A DNA stretch of 64,000 nt, taken from the NCBI RefSeq assembly GCF_016595215.1, contig NZ_JAENHK010000001.1, positions 1,022,147 through 1,086,146 of the forward strand, given 5' to 3'. Under the pieces are notes generated by a model. That model ran no database searches, was not told where the DNA came from, and saw only the letters and a list, made by a program, of their open reading frames with translations. Numbering within the stretch: position 1 is the stretch's first letter; each line of letters starts with the position of its first letter. Positions 25,427 through 34,152 of the stretch are shown piece by piece. This DNA is from Chryseobacterium paridis (lineage in GTDB: Bacteria > Bacteroidota > Bacteroidia > Flavobacteriales > Weeksellaceae). A program made the position numbers and the translations under genes.

Positions 25427-26488
25427 TTAGATTCTTTCTAACAAAACCAAACTGTGATCACTTCCCAGCAAATGATTATACAAAAGAATATATCGAATAC
25501 TGTCTTTTGCTATTGAATTGATCATTATCACCTTTGGAATCTCTTGATTTTTGAGGATCTGACAAGCTATAAAAGTTGAGAAACCACTTGCTGTGTTATA
25601 CTCGCCACTCAAATGTTTGTAATGTAATAAAGAAGAATTTGGAAATAGATCCATTGCTTTTGTATAATAGACATCAGATTCTGAATCACCACTGAAACCT
25701 AAAATTAGAGCATCAACATCATCATTGTTAAGATTATTTTTAGCCAGAAAATCTTCGGTGAAATTTTGTACTTCGTCCGATTCTAACTTGTTAGTGATGT
25801 GTATATCTTTAAGTTGGGCATAAGAATTTTCTGTTGGTTTTTTGCCAACAACGAAAAAACTTGAACCTTCACCCCACATCACGCCTTTTGTTTTTGAATC
25901 TAGAAAATCAACGGGAAAATCCTCAGACTTCTTAATGATGTTATGAAGTTGATAAAGTTCCATTGTTCTGTCAGTCTGTTCATCTGTGGAACCTACGAGA
26001 ATATTTTCTGCTTCTTCATCCTGAATCTGAAGTTTGGCGTCTAGTAGAGAAAACTCCAGAGATGATGAGGTATTCACATAAGTGAAATTGTAAGCATGAC
26101 ATTGTAAGGCTAGAGCGATTTGCCCTGCCACTGTATTATGGGTAGATTGAATAAAATAAGTCGGTGTTAAAAACTCCTCCTGATTATCAATCACATTTTT
26201 TAAGAATTTTTCGGAGTCCTGGGAACAACCCATTCCTGTACCAACAATGATGGCATCAGGGTTTTCAATACCCGCTTCTTTTAATGCATATTGGGAAGCT
26301 ACAGAGCTCATCTTTACAGTCTTAGACATTCTTCTGCTCATTGCAGGAGGAATGAATTCTTTGTAATTAGGTTCGATCGCTTTTACAATCGGAATGGAAT
26401 TCTCCGGTTTCAGATTTTCAAAAAAGTTTTCCTGTAAAGTATCTTGAACAGATATACAGGAAGCACCATTAATGTAAACTATACTCAT
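25427..26488 (-). CDS. Ketosynthase-like chain-length-factor partner without catalytic residues
   Basis: A 353-aa thiolase-fold protein when started at the ATG at 26488, which overlaps the stop of the active ketosynthase by 4 bases; an upstream start at 26515 would lie inside that gene. Aligned to ketosynthases, the cysteine position falls in NTSSSLEF (residues 139-146), with Thr/Ser and no Cys. The HGT and GH histidine motifs are replaced (GFSGDSES; LSGEYNTASG). It should therefore not condense on its own. Directly behind an intact ketosynthase, it most likely forms the inactive half of a heterodimer, like ApeC in aryl polyene clusters or the CLF in type II polyketide systems. Confidence 0.82.
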   Translation of the reverse strand: MSIVYINGASCISVQDTLQENFFENLKPENSIPIVKAIEPNYKEFIPPAMSRRMSKTVKMSSVASQYALKEAGIENPDAIIVGTGMGCSQDSEKFLKNVIDNQEEFLTPTYFIQSTHNTVAGQIALALQCHAYNFTYVNTSSSLEFSLLDAKLQIQDEEAENILVGSTDEQTDRTMELYQLHNIIKKSEDFPVDFLDSKTKGVMWGEGSSFFVVGKKPTENSYAQLKDIHITNKLESDEVQNFTEDFLAKNNLNNDDVDALILGFSGDSESDVYYTKAMDLFPNSSLLHYKHLSGEYNTASGFSTFIACQILKNQEIPKVIMINSIAKDSIRYILLYNHLLGSDHSLVLLERI

Positions 26489-27684
26489 GATTTTGAGAAA
26501 ATTAAAGTTGAACAATTTCCTCCAAATCCAAATGAATTAGAAAGTACATGATTGATATTTTTCTCTTTAAGTTCAGTAACCGGAACAAGATCAAACTCTT
26601 CCATCTGAGTTTTAAAATTTAAATTCGGAAACATAACATTATGTTGAATCGCTAAAATTGAATACACCGCTTCAATTCCTGCTGCTGCTGCCAGTGTATG
26701 TCCCGTAAAAGCTTTTGTGGAGCTGAATTCAGGAACATTTCCTTCTCCAAAGATTCGCACCATAGCAATTCCTTCAGATAGGTCATTGTTAGGGGTTGCG
26801 GTGCCGTGAACATTAATGTAATCAATTTCCTCTTTTTGAAGTCCGGAAACTTTTAATGCTTGCTGCATCGCTAAGAAAGCTCCCTGTCCGTTTTCTGAAG
26901 ATGCTGTTTGATGATGTGCATCATTGGCATTTCCATACCCTGAAAGATAAGCTAGTACTTTTTTATTCTCTTTTTTTACAACCTCTTGAGATTCCAGCAC
27001 CAAAAAAGCGGCTGCCTCACCCAGGTTCAATCCTTTTCTGTTTTGATCGAATGGAGTATTGTAAGAATCAGTAAGAATCATTAGGGTATTAAATCCATTC
27101 AGTGTAAACTTGGAAAGTGAATCTGTTCCACCTACAATTACACGATCTAAAACTCCGTTTTTAATAAGTTTAGCACCCATCATGATGGCATTGGCTGCAG
27201 ATGAGCACGCTGTACTGATTGTGGAAACCATTCCCTTTAATCCTAAAAAATCGGCAATGGCTAATGAGGAGTTTCCAGCATCGTGAGCGTCAATATATTT
27301 TTGCTTTTCAGGAAAATCTTCGTAGTTGTAGAAATATTTTTCAGTAATATCCATTCCTCCAACACTTGTGGAAGAAATCAAGCCTGTTTTATAGGTATTG
27401 ATATCTGAAATCCCAGCACTTTCTACAGCTTCTTTTGCGGCAATCATTCCTAATAAAGAGGTTCTTGTAACATTATTGTCTTCGCTCAATTGAAGTTGTT
27501 GTACAAGTTCTTCATTAGACTGTTTTATTTCACCTGTTTTTATTGTTCCGGCGTGACGGGTTTCAAATAATTGGATATCAGAGATCCCGTGTTTCCCGGA
27601 CTGTAATGAAATAAAATTTTCCTCCACATTGTTACCAATTGAAGAAATAATGCCCATTCCTGTTATGGCAATTTTATGACCCAT
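26485..27684 (-). CDS. Beta-ketoacyl-ACP synthase (KAS II type), partner of the CLF-like protein
   Basis: A 399-aa condensing enzyme with full triad: C160 in STACSSA, H293 in NVHGTAT and H329 in FTGHTLA. It starts 3 bases after the ACP gene at 27688 and overlaps the CLF-like gene by 4 bases, so ACP, active synthase and inactive partner are made as a set. By analogy with ApeO/ApeC this trio is the best candidate for repeated condensations in polyene building; that assignment is inferred from synteny. Confidence 0.92.
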   Translation of the reverse strand: MGHKIAITGMGIISSIGNNVEENFISLQSGKHGISDIQLFETRHAGTIKTGEIKQSNEELVQQLQLSEDNNVTRTSLLGMIAAKEAVESAGISDINTYKTGLISSTSVGGMDITEKYFYNYEDFPEKQKYIDAHDAGNSSLAIADFLGLKGMVSTISTACSSAANAIMMGAKLIKNGVLDRVIVGGTDSLSKFTLNGFNTLMILTDSYNTPFDQNRKGLNLGEAAAFLVLESQEVVKKENKKVLAYLSGYGNANDAHHQTASSENGQGAFLAMQQALKVSGLQKEEIDYINVHGTATPNNDLSEGIAMVRIFGEGNVPEFSSTKAFTGHTLAAAAGIEAVYSILAIQHNVMFPNLNFKTQMEEFDLVPVTELKEKNINHVLSNSFGFGGNCSTLIFSKS

Positions 27685-27687
27685 TAA

Positions 27688-27945
27688 TTATTTTGTTCTG
27701 TTTTCTTCGATGAACTTTGCCATCGTGTCAATAGATTGAAAAATTTCCTTTCCTTTTTTAGGATCGGCTAATTTTATTCCATAGTCTTTGTCGAGAAGAA
27801 CAATCAGCTCTAAAGCATCAATAGAATCTAATCCTAAGCCACCTCCAAATAATGGATCTGTATCTTTGATTTCGTCTACAGAAATGTCTTCAAGGTTAAG
27901 AACTTCTATGATTTTGTGTTTTAATTCTGATTTTAAGTTTTCCAT
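27688..27945 (-). CDS. Acyl carrier protein (second ACP of the locus)
   Basis: An 85-aa acidic carrier protein with the phosphopantetheine site in GGLGLDSIDALEL (serine near residue 40). It differs clearly from the 12789 ACP, for example in the extended FGGGLGLDS loop. It follows a 94-base gap that shows no promoter consensus and is coupled closely (3 bases) to the ketosynthase. Confidence 0.93.
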   Translation of the reverse strand: MENLKSELKHKIIEVLNLEDISVDEIKDTDPLFGGGLGLDSIDALELIVLLDKDYGIKLADPKKGKEIFQSIDTMAKFIEENRTK

Positions 27946-28039
27946 AAATATTAATTATTATAATGTATCAGTTTATCAATTTCAAAATAAAAATTATGTT
28001 TTCATTGTTAGACTGCTACATTGATATATTGTTACATTT

Positions 28040-28579
28040 TTATAAGGTTAGCAAATATACAAAAGCTTTATAACTTTCCTGATATAGTTCTACCCAGCCG
28101 CATAATACCTTTTCAGCTTTTCCTGACTGTAAAATTTGCTGCGCATAGTCATTTAAAAAATTTTCATCAAATTCATCCAAAACGAAAAAAGCATTCTCGG
28201 TTTGCATTTGATGCCTGATGCTTATTTCACCCACACAAATGTTTGGTAAAGTATAGACAAAAACTGCAGGACTTGGAAAATAGGCATCTTCTGAATTGAT
28301 ACTTTCCTGGTATTTAAAATCGGTATCTAAACTGGATGATTTATTGGCAAAAACCAATGCCGTTCTATTGTTGTCCTGATTCTTCAAAAGCATTTCGGCG
28401 GATAAGAAAGCCAATTTGCTTAATGAATCCATCTTATGAAATTTCGGATAATTGAGGTCAAGGCTTTTGTAAGCTTCTTTTGCAAATTCCTGAAATGTAG
28501 TATTCTGACTTTCGAAAATGATACCTTCGTGGACAGTAATTGTTGAATTCTCTATTATGCAGATATTTGTTTTCTTCAT
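28040..28579 (-). CDS. Truncated ketosynthase-like protein
   Basis: A 179-aa protein from the ATG at 28579, which is preceded by AAGGAAAAG; an alternative ATG at 28597 overlaps the previous gene's stop. It looks like part of a thiolase-fold ketosynthase: [14 protein letters not shown] resembles the helix before the first strand core, and [22 protein letters not shown] resembles the ketosynthase stretch that precedes the nucleophile. No Cys-His-His set is present and the length is under half of a normal ketosynthase. It is not obviously a decayed gene: the frame is clean and placed within the operon. It may be a structural partner of the 28591 synthase. Confidence 0.7.
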   Translation of the reverse strand: MKKTNICIIENSTITVHEGIIFESQNTTFQEFAKEAYKSLDLNYPKFHKMDSLSKLAFLSAEMLLKNQDNNRTALVFANKSSSLDTDFKYQESINSEDAYFPSPAVFVYTLPNICVGEISIRHQMQTENAFFVLDEFDENFLNDYAQQILQSGKAEKVLCGWVELYQESYKAFVYLLTL

Positions 28580-28590
28580 CTTTTCCTTGT

Positions 28591-29724
28591 TTAACATTTT
28601 TCTAAAACAATAGCTGCATTACATCCTCCAAAACCCGACGCAGTTTTCAGAATGTATTTTATTTCTGCGGATTGATTTTCTTTAATAATATGTAAAGGCT
28701 GAGAAACTCCTGACTCTTTAAAGTTTTTTGAAGGAATCAGGGTTTTATGTAGTGCACTTTCCATAGAAATGATGCTTTCCAATAATCCAGATGCTCCAAG
28801 GCAATGTCCATAGTAACCCTTCATACTATTAAGAGGAACGTTCTGTAATTGCATTCTGTTGAAAGCAACAGCTTCCATTTCATCGTTGTATATAGTTGCT
28901 GTTCCGTGTGCAGAGATAAAATCGATTTCAGATGCATTCACTTTAGCTTCCGTCATTGCATTCCTGATACTGGCATACAACCCATCTCCCGTTCTTGAAG
29001 GCCCTGAAATATGATTAGCATCATTGATTGCGGAGTCTCCTAAAATTTTAAACCTAAATTTTTCGTTTTCGGCAGGTTCACCCGTCACATAAGCTGCAGC
29101 TGTTGCTTCCCCAATATTAATTCCGTTACGGTTTTTATCATAGGGTTGGCAAGGCTCTGTTCCTATGGCCTGGAAGGAATTAAATCCGGAGATCACAAAC
29201 TCGGTGATCTCATCTCCGGCAATCACAAAGGCATCTTTATATTTTCCAGCCTGGATTAGGTTTTTAGCGACAGCAAGAGCCATCACTCCTGAAACACAAG
29301 CATTGGAAACTACAATCGGTTTAGTTGTAAAACCAAAAAAGGCAGCAATTTTTTGAGCTAATGCAGAAAGGAAAACACCTTTCGGTAAAGTCGATTGATT
29401 GTTTAGCAAACTGATGTTTCCTTTTGTAGTAGATAAGATAAATGCCGTTTGATCTGTAATGTTATGTTGCTCAACCAATGGCTTTAAACTTAGCAAAAAC
29501 ATTTTTTCTAATCTTGTGAAATCCTGGTCAGAAAAGTTGTTCGTAAACTCTGTATCCAGCTTTTCCGTTTCAATCACTGAAGCATAAAATGCCTCCTGAT
29601 TCTCTATAATTTTATGTAATGCTACTCCTGATTGGTTTTGCACTAAAGCATTCCAGTTATCAGCGACACTCATCCCAAGAGGAGTGATACAGTTATAGTC
29701 GGTAATATAAATCTCCTTCATCAT
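28591..29724 (-). CDS. Beta-ketoacyl-ACP synthase (third type in the locus)
   Basis: A 377-aa ketosynthase with intact active site: C143 in SNACVSG, H273 in SAHGTAT and H307 in [10 protein letters not shown]. It is shorter than the other two intact elongation synthases. Its start overlaps the thioesterase stop by 4 bases, and it is followed by the truncated ketosynthase-like gene. In aryl polyene clusters a comparable additional synthase (ApeR) is thought to act in chain initiation or elongation; its precise step here is open. Confidence 0.9.
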   Translation of the reverse strand: MMKEIYITDYNCITPLGMSVADNWNALVQNQSGVALHKIIENQEAFYASVIETEKLDTEFTNNFSDQDFTRLEKMFLLSLKPLVEQHNITDQTAFILSTTKGNISLLNNQSTLPKGVFLSALAQKIAAFFGFTTKPIVVSNACVSGVMALAVAKNLIQAGKYKDAFVIAGDEITEFVISGFNSFQAIGTEPCQPYDKNRNGINIGEATAAAYVTGEPAENEKFRFKILGDSAINDANHISGPSRTGDGLYASIRNAMTEAKVNASEIDFISAHGTATIYNDEMEAVAFNRMQLQNVPLNSMKGYYGHCLGASGLLESIISMESALHKTLIPSKNFKESGVSQPLHIIKENQSAEIKYILKTASGFGGCNAAIVLEKC

Positions 29725-30149
29725 GAAAGTTCCATTTTATCCTTCCATTGCTGAAAGAAGTCCGGGTTGTATAAACATAGGTTCCCATTGTTATCTAAAA
29801 ATACCTGAGTGGTTTTTCCGCTGCATACCAGTTTATTTTCCTGATTGAATAGCTCATATTTGAAGATCAGTTTTGCGGCTACTGAATTGACGAATGTCGT
29901 TTCAATTCTAAAAACCTCTCCATATTTTAAAGGTAGAAAATGTTCACAGGTACTTTTTACAATAGGAGTGAGATAACCTGCCTTCTGGATATCCAGATAA
30001 GATAACCCATGTTCTCTTCCAAAAGCTTCTCTTCCATCTTCAAAATAGACAATATAATGCCCATGCCAGACAATTCCTAAAGGATCTGTTTCATTAAATC
30101 GTACTCTGACTTCTTCAGAACATTGAATTATTTTTTCTTTAGACTGCAT
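29721..30149 (-). CDS. 4HBT-type acyl-CoA/ACP thioesterase
   Basis: A 142-aa hotdog protein of the 4-hydroxybenzoyl-CoA thioesterase group. The signature region is RFNETDPLGIVWHGHYIVYFEDGREAF, here split for reading as ETDPLG (catalytic Asp) and WHGHY. It would release free acids from acyl carriers, or act in chain transfer. It lies 64 bases after the ABC permease gene and overlaps the ketosynthase gene by 4 bases. A second 4HBT protein outside the pigment locus is at 61739. Confidence 0.88.
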   Translation of the reverse strand: MQSKEKIIQCSEEVRVRFNETDPLGIVWHGHYIVYFEDGREAFGREHGLSYLDIQKAGYLTPIVKSTCEHFLPLKYGEVFRIETTFVNSVAAKLIFKYELFNQENKLVCSGKTTQVFLDNNGNLCLYNPDFFQQWKDKMELS

Positions 30150-30213
30150 TTTGTTTTCCTCCGATATTTTTATTGTTTCAGGAAATTCCTAAGAATATTG
30201 TTCCACATTTTAA

Positions 30214-31482
30214 TTAAACACTATGAAGTTTCCTTTCGTAAAAAATAGAAATGGTTACCATTGCAAGATAAAATAAAAATAATAAAACCAGTTCTTTGGC
30301 TATTCCTGCAATCCCGCTGTTTCTAAGAATAATATCATAGTAAGCATTTAAACCCCAGTTCATCGGTGAGAATTTTGCGATATGCTGCATAAATTCAGGC
30401 ATTAAAAATACCGGAACCCATATTCCTCCAATAGCTGCCAATACGACAACAGAAGTCGCACCAAAAGGAGCGGACTGTTCCTGAGTGTCTGCTAAGGTTC
30501 CTAATAATACTCCAAATCCAATGGCTGCCAATCCGGCAAAAATAGTAACGATAATGAGATGGAACATTTTTCCGGTAACATCAAACTGTGGTAAATCCAT
30601 ATAAGGGAAAAGATAGATTCCCACTGCCACCATCAATAAAAACTGGATGATACAGATAATAAGATAAGTACATGTTTTTCCTAAAATATGAATATAATAA
30701 GGAGTAGGACTTACCCTTACCCTTACACTTGTTCCCTGGCTTTTTTCTTTAACCAGATTGATGGAAAGAGGAACTACAATGAAAAATATAGCAAAAAGTG
30801 CCCATGCCGGAACATTATGCTGAACCGAATTAGGCATAATTTCTACGGCGCCTTTTTTAGGAGTGATTTCTTTAAAACTGATCAGGTTTTTATTTTCTTC
30901 AAGATTATCAGTCGTTCCCAGTTGATCCTGAAAGGCTTTATAAATCTTTTTATTTTCAATTTCAAATACCATTTTATTAACGGAATTCATGACTGAGTTT
31001 TTGAATCCTACATTGGTAGCAGGGTCAAAGTATAAATGAATTTCCTTAGTTTTTGAAACTGGTTTTTTAGCAACAGCAGAGTCTGTTTCTATTCCAAATG
31101 ATTTGACAATAGTCTGTACTTTGGAATCGATATTTGAGTTTAGGTCTTTTGTCAGATTTTCAGGAATGACAATCGCCATCTGGTAATCGCCGGAGAAAAC
31201 AGCATCTTGAGCCGATTTTTCGTTGAAATTGGTCAGTAATTGGAAAGTTTTACTGTTTTCCAGTTCCTTTTTAATATTTTTTGAAACTTCAGATTTATCT
31301 TTATCAATGAAAATGACGGGAATCTTTGAACCTTCGAGATTCTTAAATGTAGAATCCTGGATTAAAGTAATCGTGATAATAAGCAGTAATGGCATTACGA
31401 AAATAATAACGATTCCACCAATATCTCTCTTTAATAAAAGGATCTCCTTAATAAAGCTTCTCCACAATTTATACAACAACAT
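30214..31482 (-). CDS. ABC-2 type transporter permease
   Basis: A 422-aa inner-membrane protein with one N-terminal helix (about 20-43), a large periplasmic domain (about 45-230) and five or six C-terminal helices. This is the layout of YhgE/YbhR-like ABC-2 permeases used for drug or lipid export. It overlaps the ATPase gene by 14 bases, so the two form one exporter. In this setting the cargo is probably the flexirubin or its alkylresorcinol part. Confidence 0.9.
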   Translation of the reverse strand: MLLYKLWRSFIKEILLLKRDIGGIVIIFVMPLLLIITITLIQDSTFKNLEGSKIPVIFIDKDKSEVSKNIKKELENSKTFQLLTNFNEKSAQDAVFSGDYQMAIVIPENLTKDLNSNIDSKVQTIVKSFGIETDSAVAKKPVSKTKEIHLYFDPATNVGFKNSVMNSVNKMVFEIENKKIYKAFQDQLGTTDNLEENKNLISFKEITPKKGAVEIMPNSVQHNVPAWALFAIFFIVVPLSINLVKEKSQGTSVRVRVSPTPYYIHILGKTCTYLIICIIQFLLMVAVGIYLFPYMDLPQFDVTGKMFHLIIVTIFAGLAAIGFGVLLGTLADTQEQSAPFGATSVVVLAAIGGIWVPVFLMPEFMQHIAKFSPMNWGLNAYYDIILRNSGIAGIAKELVLLFLFYLAMVTISIFYERKLHSV

Positions 31483-32227
31483 CTCTTAATTCTTTTCCGG
31501 TTAATGAAATGAAAACGTCTTCCAGATTTTCAGCATTGGATATCTGTGCAACGAGTTCTTCGGGAGTTCCTACGGCATGGATTCTTCCTCTGTCTATAAT
31601 GGCAATTTTTGTACAAAATTCTTCTGCTTCAGAAAGGTGGTGGGAGGTGTAAATAATACAAGTCCCATTTTTATTAAGCTCCTGAAGAAAATCGATGATT
31701 ACTTTTTTAGATTGAACGTCTACCCCTACTGTTGGCTCATCAAGAAACAGGACTTTAGGATTATGAAGTGTTCCAGCGATCAGGTTGCAACGACGTTTCA
31801 TTCCTCCTGAAAACTGGTCTACTTTTTTATCTGCAAATTTTGAGAGCCCCATTCTTTCGAGCGACTCATCGATGCTTTTATGAAGTGTCTTATGCTTTAA
31901 ACCATACAAACTTCCAAAGAATAACAGATTTTCTTTAGCTGTAAGCGTAGGATAAAGAGCATATTCCTGAGGAACGATGCCGATAATCTGTTTGATTTTA
32001 GATCGGTCTTTTTGAGGGGATAGTCCATTGATTTTGAATTGGCCCGAAGTAGGTTTTATCAATCCGGAAAGCATAGAAATCAAAGTGGTTTTTCCGGCAC
32101 CATTAGGTCCCAAAATTCCATAGATTTCATTCTTTTCAATATTCAACGAGATATCATTTACAGAAAACTCTTCTGAATGTTTGTATTTTTTATACAGGTT
32201 TTTGATTTCAATAATATTCGCTTCCAT
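31469..32227 (-). CDS. ABC transporter ATP-binding protein
   Basis: A 252-aa nucleotide-binding subunit. Walker A is GPNGAGKTT (40-48), the signature is FSGGMKRR (near 138), Walker B is VLFLDEPTVGVD (near 158) and the switch histidine is in YTSHHLSE. It is of the CcmA/YhiH type that pairs with ABC-2 permeases and energises export. It starts 2 bases after the BtrH-like gene and overlaps the permease gene. Confidence 0.94.
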   Translation of the reverse strand: MEANIIEIKNLYKKYKHSEEFSVNDISLNIEKNEIYGILGPNGAGKTTLISMLSGLIKPTSGQFKINGLSPQKDRSKIKQIIGIVPQEYALYPTLTAKENLLFFGSLYGLKHKTLHKSIDESLERMGLSKFADKKVDQFSGGMKRRCNLIAGTLHNPKVLFLDEPTVGVDVQSKKVIIDFLQELNKNGTCIIYTSHHLSEAEEFCTKIAIIDRGRIHAVGTPEELVAQISNAENLEDVFISLTGKELRDVVV

Positions 32228-32229
32228 GT

Positions 32230-33225
32230 TTAGATTGCTTTTCTAAGTTTTTTATAGAAAGCCTCTTCTAAATCTGCGATATGAAGCATGGATTTTGAAA
32301 GCTCTTGATAGATATTACTTTTAGAATTTCTGTTTTTATAAACGCGGGCAATATCCACAGCGAAATCCCGCCATAAATCTCCGATTGCAGTAATTTCTTT
32401 TGACAGTTCCCTTAGTTGATCATTCTTCAGGATTTCTGCTGCTTCCTGAAGAAATGCACCATAAATAAACCTGAAGCCTCCTCCTCCGGTTCCTATTTCT
32501 TCCTGCATTCTTATTAATTGTCCCAGATAATGGTTGGTAACCTTTGTTCCTTTTTTTTCAGCCCATTTTGGGATACTTTTCGCTACCCATCTCATGGCTT
32601 TTACTCCAATAAGAGGAACGGGAGCGAGCATATTTTTGCAGGTATCTTTAATTCCTTTTTTGATGGCTTCTTCTACATTAATGTTTTCAGGAATATAAGT
32701 GGGGTAATACATATGACCTTTAGGAGGCAAGGCTCCTTTTGCATATCTTACTTTTTCCAATTCTGCCTCTGAAAGTGATGTGACATAATCCATTACAGGA
32801 TCACTGATCAAAAATCGTCCATCTTCCTTTCCATATACGACAAGGTTGTGCGCATTGAAATGGAATTTATATTCTTCAGGAAAATAAGTAAGGTTAAAAA
32901 CTCCAACCTGAAGTCCGGTAGGGATATTATTCTCTAAATTTTTTTCTAATGCCAATTGAGCATCTTTGGGATTTGAGAATTTCTCTCTCTTAATTTTAAT
33001 ACCCAGTCTTTTTGCTGCCTTACTGAAAATGGCTCCTGGCATCGGGCGATAGCTAAAGCCTGGAGCAAAGTTTACTTTTAGAAAAGGCAGATATACAAAA
33101 AATAATCCTGAACCTATTCCAAAAATCATAGGTTCACTTAGCTTTATACCTTTGTATAGTAATAAATTAGAGGCAACACCATTTTCGCAATGAGCGGTCT
33201 GGTGGTGTTCAAAATTCAATTTCAT
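32230..33225 (-). CDS. BtrH-like papain-fold protein, acyltransferase candidate
   Basis: A 331-aa protein when started at the ATG at 33225, which sits behind an AAGG stretch; the open frame runs back to 33267. The N-terminal ~150 residues match the BtrH N-terminal fold: AHCENG with C13, FGIGSGLFF, then NAHNLVVYG with H126 and ISDP with D142. This gives a C-H-D triad like that of C39-type peptidases. BtrH of butirosin biosynthesis moves an acyl group from an ACP onto its acceptor. Here an ACP-bound aryl polyene and a phenolic resorcinol would be a fitting donor and acceptor. That proposal is inference; the C-terminal ~180 residues are helical and unrecognised. Confidence 0.78.
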   Translation of the reverse strand: MKLNFEHHQTAHCENGVASNLLLYKGIKLSEPMIFGIGSGLFFVYLPFLKVNFAPGFSYRPMPGAIFSKAAKRLGIKIKREKFSNPKDAQLALEKNLENNIPTGLQVGVFNLTYFPEEYKFHFNAHNLVVYGKEDGRFLISDPVMDYVTSLSEAELEKVRYAKGALPPKGHMYYPTYIPENINVEEAIKKGIKDTCKNMLAPVPLIGVKAMRWVAKSIPKWAEKKGTKVTNHYLGQLIRMQEEIGTGGGGFRFIYGAFLQEAAEILKNDQLRELSKEITAIGDLWRDFAVDIARVYKNRNSKSNIYQELSKSMLHIADLEEAFYKKLRKAI

Positions 33226-33287
33226 CCTTATATTTTTTTCTATTCCCTGATCAGATACAATGAGCATAGTTTATATGCTGCATTTTA

Positions 33288-33692
33288 TTACTTCCCATTG
33301 AAATTTTTTAATTCCGTCACTGTGATCCCAAATGCATCAGCATATTTTTTCAGCACAGTGTCACTTAGCGTTTTAAATATTTTTGGTTTGGTGTGTCTTT
33401 TTACACGCCATTGCCATAATCCAACATAGGCAGAAAGTACACCCAAATCCATTTTATTCAGTTCCATGAAATAAATAATAGGACTTGCAGTTTGATCAGC
33501 AACATTTTGTCTGGCTTCTGCTATTCTTTCGTTGATGAGATCCATAGATTCCTCCAGAGCTAATTTTTTAGCTTCCCAGCCAATACTGTTTGCTGTGGTA
33601 TAATTATCATTCTCATCAGTAACATAAACCACTTCGGTCATGTTTGCTGATTTCAGATTACTTTCATCCTGTGGGAGATCCTGTTTTTTCAT
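33288..33692 (-). CDS. Orphan 134-aa protein of the DAR operon
   Basis: A 134-aa soluble protein with no signal peptide. The N-terminal 20 residues are polar and probably disordered. The middle is helical (KKLALEESMDLINERIAEA). The C-terminus (LKKYADAFGITVTELKNF) looks like the closing helices of an Xre-type helix-turn-helix, but a full DNA-binding domain is not apparent. It lies between the second dehydratase (11 bases) and the BtrH-like gene. I do not recognise the family. Confidence 0.7.
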   Translation of the reverse strand: MKKQDLPQDESNLKSANMTEVVYVTDENDNYTTANSIGWEAKKLALEESMDLINERIAEARQNVADQTASPIIYFMELNKMDLGVLSAYVGLWQWRVKRHTKPKIFKTLSDTVLKKYADAFGITVTELKNFNGK

Positions 33693-33703
33693 CGTCTATT
33701 TTG

Positions 33704-34147
33704 TTATGGTAGTTTTTGAATAAACAAATTGATTTCGGCTCTTATTAATAATTCGTCATTATTAAAGGTCTCACAGAAAATATTACAGATATTATCATAT
33801 TTCGAAATAAGAGATGCTTTTGAAATAATTGTATCACCTACTTTCGGTAATGAGAATACATCGATTTTTTTAATATTGGTAATGAAACCAATCACCTTTG
33901 TTTCGATATCCGGGCCTTCAAAAAAACTTTGTCCCACAATGGATGAGCAGGTTTGAGCTGAATTTTCAATCAACCCCGCCTCTACAAGTTCATTATGAGA
34001 AACAAAAATATTCTCTGGTTTTATATGAAAGGAAGTAATAACATTTTGTTCCGTCAATTCCAAAATATAATCTACCATCAACATAGGTTCACGATGAGGT
34101 AAAAAATTATGGATATTGATGATATTATGGCCTTCCTTAATTTTCAT
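33704..34147 (-). CDS. Hotdog dehydratase-like protein with catalytic His and Glu
   Basis: A 147-aa protein from the ATG at 34147, five bases after the stop of the preceding gene; the open frame extends to 34216 inside that gene, so the inner start is preferred. It is a FabZ-like hotdog: FLPHREPMLMVDY near residue 15 matches the LPHRYPFLLVD strand. H51 (IFVSHNEL) and E61 (AGLIENSAQ) sit at the places of the FabZ catalytic pair, though the loop between them is shorter than in FabZ. Together with the gene before it, it resembles the ApeP-type dehydratases. Confidence 0.82.
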   Translation of the reverse strand: MKIKEGHNIINIHNFLPHREPMLMVDYILELTEQNVITSFHIKPENIFVSHNELVEAGLIENSAQTCSSIVGQSFFEGPDIETKVIGFITNIKKIDVFSLPKVGDTIISKASLISKYDNICNIFCETFNNDELLIRAEINLFIQKLP

Positions 34148-34152
34148 TAGAA

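Noticed and set aside
26489..26515. Earlier ATG for the CLF-like protein
   Set aside because: It would overlap the active ketosynthase gene by 31 bases and add residues before the conserved start; the ATG at 26488 gives the usual ATGA overlap.
28021..28218. 65-codon + strand frame
   Set aside because: Antisense to the truncated ketosynthase-like gene, which is better supported by operon spacing.
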